Below are positions 35,701-47,700 of a DNA stretch of 64,000 nt, in pieces (position 1 is the first letter of the stretch; the number at the start of each line of letters is the position of its first letter). The notes below the pieces were generated by a model. That model saw nothing but the letters and a program-made list of their open reading frames with translations, was not told the DNA's origin and ran no database searches. The stretch is from contig CM049308.1 in NCBI GenBank assembly GCA_026874595.1, positions 14,279,501 to 14,343,500 on the forward strand, in the 5' to 3' direction. This DNA is from Sipunculus nudus (lineage: Eukaryota; Annelida; Sipuncula; Golfingiida; Sipunculidae). The translations under genes and the position numbers were made by a program.

Positions 35701-38700
35701 TTTTGCCCTTGTTGACCTACTTTTGACCATACGACACCTCCTGAACTTAAAAAATTTTCCAAATTTTACAAATGTTTCTAATTTGCCCAAGGCGGGGGCA
35801 TTCGTGTCGTTCGGACACATCTAGTTTTCATTATTTTTTATAAAGTCAACCAGATTTTCTATGTCTTTGATACATTTTCAGGGCTTCCACAGACTCCTTT
35901 AATTTCCTAGATATTTTCCAGCATTCAGACCATAGTCTTGGTCCTTTGTCCGTGGTCCGGCCGTCAATCCAGGGTTAACAGGGCTTGTTTTGACTTATGA
36001 ATCCAAAATTTTGGACACAGTTAGATGTCCCCAAAATCTCCTATCATATCAAAAATTTGGTCAATAGGACTTTGTTCCTTCGAGATGTTAAGGAAAAACC
36101 TCCTTTTTCCATGAAAAAGCCATTGTTACACTTCATGGCTGCCTAATAACAAAACCACGGATTCGTTTTTTATCATATTTAGTATGCATATTCTTCCATA
36201 TATTTTCTATGAATATACCAAAAATTAGGTCAGTATTATGTATTGTTTTGAAGTTTTGGTCCCAAACATTATGCAATTTTTAAAAAATCAGGAAATATAT
36301 TTGCTCACTTAACTTGAGAATTGCTGAAGCTGGAGACTTTTTTGTCAGGGATATAACTTTATTTAATCAAGTTCCAGTTGTATACACGAAATTAGATCTG
36401 AATTTTGCAAATTTTTTCAGTTTTAAGCATAAAAAAAATCAATACCTTAAATTTTGTCCAACTTTGGCAGTGGCACATTTTTTCCCTAGAAGCACTGTTG
36501 ATTTAATTTTCACAGCATATATACACAAGGATTAAATCTGTATAAATCTGAAATTTCATAGGAATTGATTGGAGAGAGTAGCTTTTATTCAAGTTTTCAT
36601 ACACCATGTCCAGTGTTGTTTACATCAAGCCCACCTAGTAGTACAGCTTTCACTTGTGTTATGTAACCCACACCAGGCAGCTTGCCTTGGCTAAGCTTGG
36701 CCACTACTAGCAGGCTTCCCCTCTGCCCTGCACTCCCCCTCCCCGAGATGGTGCATAAACTAGATGAATGTTATAATTTTTCTGTATTTGATTAATTCTT
36801 ATTCTAGGCTGCGCTATATTTTAGATTTTGTATTGTACAACCAGGGTTACAACGATTAAAGTGCACATATAATTGTGTCCACAAAGTGGTGTATTGCTAT
36901 GAAAGTGTGGATGTTCATCAGATAAGTAATTCCTTACTTCAGAAGAGTAAAAACTTCACCAAGTGTGAAATTGACTATTAATTCCAGTAATAAATTAAAG
37001 CTAAGATAGTAATTAGCACAATGATATTGTTTGTCTCTCATTCAACCAACAGTGTGTATACTTTATTTGAAAGATGTTTTTTTATCAAATTTTCTAGATC
37101 AATTATTTTGGTGAATAAAAATTAAGCGTGTAGTGAAAACTCCAATGTACAAAACTTTTAATAGTGATTCGAGGAATAATCTTGAAGATGCCATTTTGTG
37201 GCATTATTTTCTTTTAAATTCAGTTTAAACATTTGTGATTTAAAAATAATAAAATATATTTGTATGCATAATATGACCCAGTATGAGCTATACTTTGGAT
37301 AAATAATGATTGCAACTTAGAATTCTGATATTTTAACTTATATTTCCAGATTTTTTTACTTGTAAATAAAAAAAAATGAACCTGAAAAAAACACTTAATG
37401 TAAAAAGTGTATATGCTAAACAAAATAGGCTTTAATATAAACTTAAATGCATTATTCCCTTGAAAGTGAAATAAAGGTATCGGTCCATTCTCTCCACTTG
37501 ATTGTCCATCTGTAAATTTTTCATATGCATCACAGTATCTCAAAACTGTTACTCTTTTTCTTCATGACTGTCTTGTCAGAGTATTAGTTTGCAGTCATAT
37601 ATTAAGAACTTTATAACCAAGTAGGAGGGCCCCTTTCCTCTTAGCTTCTCATATGCTTATATATATGAAAAACATTACAATAAAATATTTTGCATATTTT
37701 GCATTTGCAAAAATTTCAAACTTCAGCTGAGCGCCATGACCCATGGGTCCCTTGTTTTAGCAGAGCACAATCATATTCCCAAGACAACTGTTAATTATTA
37801 TTATTACAAGGAGCTGTTATTATTGAAAACATTCAGTTCTTCTGTAGAACTCTACATGTACAGAAATCTAAACCAATTGCTGCGAACATTAATGGTCATA
37901 TTGAGTAACCAACTAATATATGGTTGTGCAGAAAGAACTTTTATATTTTTCCAATTTATTTTTATGCCTGAAGATTCTGTGAACTCCTATATTTTTGCCA
38001 CAAGTACTCCTATAAAAGCTTATTTTTCTTAAGGAACCTTCCAAAAACCCTGATTTTGCAAAGGTCAAACAAGATTCTTTTAGGCAAGATCCTTTATGAT
38101 TCATTAAGGGACTTATGTATTGAGGGAGAGAGATACAATACAAGCTATCCTTTCAGGTGTAGGATGAAGACACAGACAACATATAAGTCAACACAAGCTC
38201 ACACCAAAAAATATGAAACCCAAGGCATGGAGAAGACTCCAGAGCTAAACCTCAGTGAGAGCTGCATCAAGGTATTTTCCATAATAAAGAAAACTTGCTA
38301 GAAAAGATTTGATTACTTTATGAATTATAATACAAATAAATTGTGACCCTACAGAGAAGCTTTAAACATGTAGAGGTAACACTGAATAGAGTGGAGTATT
38401 GTGTAGGCCTGTATGTTTAGAAAATTATTTAACTGAACAGGGCTGAAAAGATAAATTATCTCAACTCATGATATGTTACTTGAAATGATAAATATTAAAT
38501 ACAGTATAGTTTATAAGTCAGCATTCTTCCTTGTTTATGGAAAATTTACCCATGTTTAAAAAAAAATATTCCTAAACCATGAATATATTTCAAATTAAAT
38601 TCTAAACCAAAAAATTATTCCAAGAAAAAAAACCCAAGTTGCCTTGTTTCTTGTCTATGGCCAATGACTGTCCACCTTAGAAGTTAGATTGGAGCTGATT

Positions 38701-41700
38701 TTCTGTGCACTATTAAATTTCACACAGTGATTTCCAGCAGGTTATCTAATATCACCAATGAATTGATACAAGGACATCTGATGATGCCAGTACAGTATTT
38801 GTCTCAGTACTGGTGTATTGGTATCATTACAGCTCTAATATGGAGCCTTTTTCATACTAACTTTATCCAATTTAAAACTAGATATGCAGACATTCTTTAT
38901 GTTTTTATACAAGCACAGCCATCACCAGCTTAAATAGCATTGATTCATTACATTCATGTCCAAGCTTTAATCCCTAAAAAAAAAATCAAAAGACCCTTAA
39001 GCATGTTTTGTCTTTTGAAATGTAAATCTGTATTTCTTTCTGAAGTAATTAATCTCACTGTAGAATTTAGTCATGGTTACAAGTCTAGAGTTTAAATTGG
39101 GTAATAACCATGAAGACAAAGTACTATTGAAGTGCAAAATTTGCTACCAGTGCTAATTTTAGCCCCAAGTAAATATGTGTTAGCTTATAAAGATATTAAG
39201 GTGATGTGAGCATGGATTAACATAATCTAAAAGTCAAGAAGTTTAAGTGATTAAATTTTATGAGTATTGACGTGGAATCGGTGTAGAATTTGCAACAAAG
39301 GTTGACAGCATTTTATTACATTTTTACTCAACTGATACATGTTTGATCATCCTGACATCATTTCAGTATCTGCATCAGATTGAGGAGAACAACAATTATT
39401 TACGTGTGACGGTTGAAGGTGGAGGCTGCTCAGGGTTCCAGTACAAGTTCGACATTGATACTCAAATCAGAAAAGGGGACAGGTGAGAAATCATTTATTT
39501 TCACCCAGTATAACCTGAGCAGAAACTTAAATAAGGATAGAGACTTACTGAGCCCTTCAAAATTCATTTATAATGCATTAAACTCTGGGATCTAAGGCCA
39601 AAAAAAAAATCAGGTTTGCTTCTCAGGCACTTTTATTCAGAAATCAATGCGGGCTGGTGTTTTTTTTTTAATTTTTAGCTCAGCTGACTATAAGTCATCT
39701 GAGCTATAGTCGTGGTCCATTTTCCGTCGTCCGTCCAACTGTCTGTCCGTCCGTCCGTAGATGTGGCACGTTTTGAAACCGTAAGACCTAGGAATCCAAA
39801 ATTCAGCATAATGTTAGATGTCCCCAAGATCTCCTACCAAGCCGAAAACTGGGTCTTTGTGACTTAATTCCTTTGAGAAATTAAGGAAAAACCTCAATTT
39901 TTTATTAAAAACCTATTTTCACACTTTAGGACTGCCTATTATCAAAACCACTCATCTTTTTTTCCTCATATTTCCTTTAAATAATCCTCTATATAATTCC
40001 TATGTACATGCCAGAAATTAGGTCTGTATTATTTAATTTAAAAAAGTTATGGGCCCAAAAATAATGCATTTTGTAAATAATCAGGAAAGAAATTTTATCA
40101 CTTAACACAAAACTTGTTTAAGCTAAGCACTTTTTTTCCAGTAATATTACTTTTATTAATCAAAATTAAATTGTATACCCAAAATTAGATCAAAATCTTT
40201 TAAATTTTTAAAAATATTAGCATAAATAAAAAATTGGTACCTTAAATTTTGCCCAACTTTGACCATGGCACGTTTTTTTGCTGTAACTGCTGTGGATTTA
40301 ATTTTCACAGCATGTTTTTGTTAGCATTTCAACTGTTAACACCAACAATTTGAAACCAGTTGATCAAAAACTGTAGATTTTATTCAAGTTTTCAAGCACC
40401 ATGTCACATATTGCTAGTGTTATGCAGTTTGCTAGAGCTCAGCTCCCGAGCTTCAGCTCTAAGTTCCTTAAATTTGGCATACAGTTAGATTTCTCCAAAA
40501 TCCCCGACCATGCCAAGAATTTGGTCACTAGGACTTAATTCCTTCGAGATATCAATGAAAAACTTCATTTTTCCATTGAAAACCCAATGTTACACTTTAA
40601 GACTGCCTAATATCAAAACCACTGATCTGACTTTGATCATATATAATATACATATTTTTCTATACATTCACTATGCACATGCCAGAAATGATGTCAGTAT
40701 TGTGTATTTTTTTTAAGTTATGGGCCCAAACATAATGCACTTTGTAAAAAATCAAGAAATATATTTACTCCCTTAACAAGGGCATTGCTGAAGCTAGAGA
40801 TCTTTTTTGTCAGGGATGTAACATTATTTAATCAAGATTCAATTGAATACCCAAAATTAGTTCTGAATTTTTCAAATCTTATAAGTTATTAGTATAAATA
40901 TAAAATTAGTACCTTAAATTTTGCCCAACTGTGACCATGGCACGCTTGTTTCCCGTGAGCACTGTTGATTTAATTTTCATATCATGCACACATAAGGATT
41001 TCAGCTTTTTAGTTTAGAAAGCTGAAAGAAATTTGCCAAATATTGTAGCTTTTATTAATGTTTTTTATGAGACCCTGTCAGACTTTGGCTCTCTCCAGCC
41101 CCTCTTGAGTCACCTGTATGTTGACCTTGTTGACCTTTCATCACATTATGCACGCTTGAGGGGAGAATCCAGGCAGCTTATGGCCAGCCACAGTTGATCC
41201 AGGTGTTCAACCCAACTCATCTAGTAGTTTTAACCAACAACATAACAATAAACAATAAATTCATAAATTTTTATTGGTTTTTAATAACAAATTAAAGAAA
41301 AATTAAAAAGGAATTTGTTAGTTTATAATAACAGGAAATTAACTTGCAGTTACTGATGATATAAGAATCTTGTATCGATGGGTAGAATGTCACATATTCC
41401 AAATAACACCATGCAGTCACCTATGGCATTTTTCAGTTCATTTTTAATGATAAAGAAGTAAATCATATTATTCATTACTAATCATTAAGGATTATATGAA
41501 GGAAATTAATGATAGACAAAGATGCAGTTGATAATATTAATCTAGATTCCTACTGTGTCTAGTGTGTACATTGATGTGAAATTAGTCCAAAATGAATTTT
41601 TTACAGTTATTTTTTAATATAAATAAAAGCCATAAAACCAGGTACTTATGATCATTATTTAAATGTGTGAATTTTGTATATTCTGGATTCTCAACATCAT

Positions 41701-44700
41701 TGTTTGGTGAAAACTGAATAAATACCAGACATGGTGCGAATACTTTGTAATTGTATTTAAATACGAATATGATTATGTACTCCATTATAAAATTTCTTGC
41801 ATAAAGAATGGGAATTCAGGTAAAAATGAAAGTATATGAATACTCGTGCAAATACTTTCAAAATGTATTCATGAATGCATTCATGAATATATTCTTTAAT
41901 ATTATTTTAATAATCATATCAGTTATATTTCATTTTAAACAAGGGACCTATGGGTCACTGTGCTCAGCTGACGTTAACCTTGAAGGTAAAAATCTAAAAT
42001 AATATCAAATGGAGATAAAGTGTAAGAGGAAGAGGTTAATAAAGGCCATGGTTGGTTTATATGATTGGTTTGTATTGATGAGCAAGAAATTGTTGCAAAT
42101 AATATTTTGTGACCTGACCATGTGTTTCCTAATGTTGAAACTGAAGCATGTGAGCAGTTTGTGAACAAATGATCTGTACAATTACCATGATCATTAGTTG
42201 GCTTTTCTATTAACTGTTGACATTTCAGTAGTTTACACATTTGTTCAATCTAATCTTTTTTTTGGTATAATATATATTATTAAATATATGTTTTTTTATG
42301 AAATGTATAGTTGAAATAAAACTAATTAACAACATAAAACATGGCAAACAAAGCCTGATCTCAAATTCTGCTGATGCAGGAAAATAATGAACAAATGTTT
42401 GTAATAAATCCTCATTTTTTTATCACATCAATTTTTTTTTTATTTAAGTTTATATTTCTATACATTTTCAATATAACATATATATCTGAATATAAAAGTT
42501 GATTCATAATTCTCAATTGCATCATCATAAATCTCAATCTTGTCAGATAACACCACATCATGCATACAAATGTTTATTTATTTTTTACCACAAAAATATA
42601 TCTTTTAAATCTGCAAAACAATAAATATCTAAAAAATACTTGATTAAGATTTCACAATTTTTAATGTGTCTTTATTTATCCATAATGTGCTTCATATTTT
42701 ATCATAATTTAAGCATACTGATGGGTTCCATTATGATTGGTAAATTAATTTAAAAGAAAAATGATTTCTTTAAAAATGCTACATTACACAACATTGCATC
42801 TTCTGGATTACACCTTGAATTACTTTTTCAAGGAAAGTTTTTGCATATCAGAGTGGAAACAGCATAACAATTAAGGAGATACAGTGAAAACAATAACAAT
42901 ACTGCATAACACTTGGTGGGTTGGGTTTGCGGGGGGGGGGGGGGGGTGATTGGGGTGGTGATATGAGAATAACTGTACACCTGTCACAGCAGGGGATCTC
43001 CCCCAGTGACTGTAACAAATCAGAAACCCTGGCATAGCTGACTTCCAGTGACCTGGAGTGGGACCCTGCATCTGTAATCTGTAATCAAAGCAAATGACTA
43101 CAATAGAGCCTCAAGAAAAAAATCAATAACTAGCTTAATTTTCAAGCTTTTACTTCCAAATTTCAGATTCAAACAAATTAAATATTAATGTTTACATGCT
43201 GTGAAAATTAAATCAATGGTCCTTACAGGAAAAAAACGTGCCATGATCAAAGTTTGGCAAAATTTAAGGTACTGATTTTATTTTTATGCTAATTACTTAA
43301 ATAATTTACAAAATTCAGATCTAATTTTGGGTAAACAATTGAATCTTAATTAAACATAGTTATATACTTGGGAAAATAGACTCTAGTTTCAAAATTTTTC
43401 ATTTTAAGTGAGTTAATATTTTTCCTGATTTTTTACAAAGTCCATTATGTTTGGGCCAATAACTTAAAGAATTTATACCTTTAACAGACTTAATTTCTGG
43501 CATATACATAGGAACTATATAGAAGAATATTTATGGTAAATATGAGGAAAAACAGATGAGTGGTTTTGATATTAGGCAGTCCTGAAGTGTGAAAATAGGA
43601 TTTTAATAAAAAATTGAGGTTTTTCCTTAATTTCTCAAAGGAACGAAGTCGCAAAGACCCAGTTTTCGGCTTGGTAGGAGATCTTGGGGACATCTAACAT
43701 TATGCTGAATTTTGGATTCCTAGGTCTTACGGTTTCAAAACGTGCCACATCTACGGACGGACGGACGGACGGACAGACGGACGGACGACGGACAATGGAC
43801 CACGACTATAGCTCAGATGACTTATAGTCAGCTGAGCTAAAAATCATATGATTCTCTTATTATTTTTAATAAAAATTATATTTGGGACAATATTTGTAAG
43901 TTTTTAATAAATAGTTAAATTCTTATATTATATGTTCTGCTTATAAGTTATATGGCCAAGTCAAAATCTGTGTGACAGTAGTACTCCATTTGTTAATAAA
44001 ATAAATGAAATCAATCCTCTTCCCTGTCCCCAAAGGTACTATCAAAATCATACATAAGCTAAACAACAACAACTCATAATACAGCTTATATTTATTACCA
44101 CACAAAACCAGCATGTGCCTCATTTCTAAATAATATTTTTTTATCATATATAACAGCTGAGCGTTGTGACCCATAGGTCCCTTGTTTTTGTATGTTTCGA
44201 TAAAATTGTCAAATGACATGGGAAAAGCATGATAATAACAGATCTTTTTGCTAAACACTGCATAACAAAGGTCATTTTATTCAAATTTTATGATTTTATT
44301 TTCTTGAAAGAAATGTCCGAGCAGCTGGAGCTCAAAATTGGTAAGTTTCTATTGAAAATCAAAATAAAAATTTTTGAAGCGGGGGTTTAAAATTGACGTG
44401 GGCTGTGCCTGAGGACCATACCTTTTATTTATTTTTTGTCCTAAACTAAAGAAAGTACTTTAACTCAATAGACATCAATAATTCAGCTAAGAACTATTTA
44501 AAATGCAAGTCCAAATGGTAAAAGTAAATTCATGATATGACTATATGACTCTAGATAAAATAGCAGGTACCTGATATATGTAGTGCCAGACCCATGAGGC
44601 TTATGACAATATATTGACACCAGTTTATCATAAATAATGGTGGAAGCTGTGGTATTTGCTGATTCACACGTAAGCATCCAAAGTTCAACTAAGTGTAGAA

Positions 44701-47700
44701 AGGTGGAGCTTTTTGTATGGTCATATATACCAGCTCTCAGTAGATGCTGTTGTCTTAACCTGACTGAAGGCACTACAGTTGTTTTTGCTGCCATCTATAT
44801 GTTCATTTGATAACTAACACCTTGTGATTTAAACAACAGATCATACATACAACTACAGTTGAACATGGACCAAATTAGTCGGAATGGTTAAATGTAATAC
44901 TATTGTGACATCTAGTTTGAAATAACATATGAATTAAAGGAGAATTTTGTATTCCCAGAAATAAACAGAACATATACTGTGGTTGGCTTCATATTCGCGA
45001 GGCTGAAATTTTGCGATTTTTCAATTTTTAATGTTTCGCGAGGGTTTCATTTTCGCGATCTCACCAGAACCCAAATATTTGGTAAAGCCATACCTATGTG
45101 TGTTATAAAATGAGCATAAGTCATGAGTTTGTGATATTTTTCTCATATAACGATGGGCCCGAACACAAAGCACAGGTAGTTAAGTTCAAATTAAGGGGAA
45201 CGTTTTCCCTATACCTGCATGGATGTAACTTATTATAACAATTCTCATTGTTCTAATCTTTTCCCATACAAATATTGGCTACATTAAATAAGAAGGACGT
45301 AATCCATTTATTATTATAGCCAATTATTCCGGAGGGTTTCATTTTCGCGATTATTTCCCATTCGCGAATATCCCGAAATTAAAACCCTCGCGAACAAAAA
45401 GGCAACCACAGTATACTCCAGTTTCCATATGCACGCACATGGCAGCATACCTAATTTTCATGCATAAACACACATACACATACACATGGAAATACACACA
45501 GCTTTAAACTGTTCTTGTCAGATTCAAATGTTGTGTATTAGGAGAGTTTTCAGGACCATGATCAAACCTGCTAAGGACCTAGCTTAATTGTATCCTGATC
45601 CATATGTTCTGTAGTATATCTACATAAGCAGATGATTGACTCATTTAGAGTGAAAGTTCAGACTAAAGGTCATATTTTGAATGGATGTGTGCACAGATTA
45701 TCCTTAAAATTATTGGTCCTCTGATATTGGATATCACAGTGAGGTACACAAGATAATAAATTGCACCACCAATTATAACTTTTTTTTCATATTTTAAACT
45801 TTGATGATATAAGTTAATTGCTCATTGCTTATTTCACAGTATATTTTAGAATTTGCAAATGAAGATACTGACACAGCTTCAACTTTGTGAACACAATTCT
45901 TTGTATTTTACCAAAATGTGTAAAAAATTGCCTTAACAACATATTTTACTGCCATTATTGGTATATATATTTTGAATAAATGTGGCTGAACCAATTCCTC
46001 TTAAATAAAAAGAACAGCTGAGAAATTTCATTATCATTAGCCCATTTAGACTTAATATTTATACAAAAGATCAGATTTTTAGCTCCGCTGACTGTAAGTC
46101 ATCTGAGCTATAGTGATCACCCTTTGTCCGTCCTCAGTCCGTTAACCTGGCACAAATCATAACCACTGGACCTAGAAATTTATAACTTGACATTCTGAGT
46201 GTTCCATGAAAAATCTCCTTGGAAACCAGAAATGAGGTCTCTGTTACCCATATCCTTCGAGCTATGGGGCCCCAAAGTACCCCCCAAGAATAGTCAAAAA
46301 TTTCATACAAAAACTTCAATATCTCATTAACTACATCACTGATGGTCATGATTTTTGACATACATATTAATCATGAGATGTAACATCAGTTCCTGCAGAC
46401 TGGTGGCGCCACCTGTATTTTTCGATTTTTTACGAATTTTTTTCTCTGTTTTTAGACCTTTTAAGATGTGGTTATCTGTCAACAGGGTACAAATAGTAAC
46501 AACTGGACCTAGAATCTTCATTCTTGACACACAGGGAAGCCCATGAAAAGTGTCTGTGGAAACCTGAAATTAGGTCTCTGTTTCCCATATGCTTCAAGCT
46601 ATAGGACTTCGAAGTATCCCTCAGAATAATGGAAAATTTGATACAAAAGCTGAAGTATCTGAACAACTAATGCAGAGATCACCATGATTCTTTGCATGTA
46701 TATTAACCATTAAGTGTTTTTATTAGTTTCTGCAGACTGTTGGAGCCACCTGTATTTTTTTAAGTTTATGCATTTTTTCTCTATTTTTGAAATATATATA
46801 AATGCAGACACAATCTTGGCCTGTTGGTTAATCTGTTTGATGCTTCAGTTGAATGGGTATATATTACCATTCAGATGATAAAATTTCCTTTTGCAAATCC
46901 CTTCCCAGTCAGCTGAGCGTCATGACTCATGGGTCACTTGTTCAGGATAGCCTTTCTGATTCTGATTAAATTTGAGCTTACTGCTCAAGGGTTGAATCAA
47001 CAGATGCATTGTATGACTAATGGTGGCACCTTGCATGATTCAAGTATCAAAGTTCATGTTGTCAGCTAAATTTCATGAACCACGGGTCACTCATCATTAA
47101 CATAGTGGCAGTTTGAGGAAACAAGAGCAGGGCCAACCTTGCTAATTAATGTGTGTATTAACTCTTATAAAGCTGTGTTTCCATGTGATGTCATCAGTTG
47201 AACGTCATGACCCATGGGTCACTCATCGTTAACAGAGGCAGTTTGAAGGAACAAGGGCAGGGCAAACCTTACTTATTAATGTGTGTATTAACTCTTAGAA
47301 AGCTGTGTTTCCATGTGCTTGTATAGGCTGTGAAAAATAGGTGTTTGCATGTGTGCATTTATGCATATATGCATTAAAATGGCAGGCATATATATTTGTA
47401 CAGTGGCTCTAGCAGGTCTTTCACAAAAAGATGGTGAAGTGATGTCATTTTACTAAAATGTTCAAGAGTTTGAGCACACAATATCACTCCTGTGGGGATT
47501 TTCATGCAAATACACATGCGCTGACAGACACTTAGAGGCACTCCAGTTACAAAATTATATGTGCAATTTTTTACACATATACATGCACATGAAAACACAG
47601 CTTAAGTGTGTACATTCTTTTCAGGGTATTCGAAAAAGATGGAGCCAAGGTGATCATAGATGAAGATTCGCTGGAGTTTGTTAAAGGATCCACAATAGAC

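Noticed and set aside
41937-43843. LTR retrotransposon or virus-derived sequence
   Set aside because: No gag, pol or envelope-like frame appears anywhere in the window; only LINE reverse-transcriptase relics are seen.
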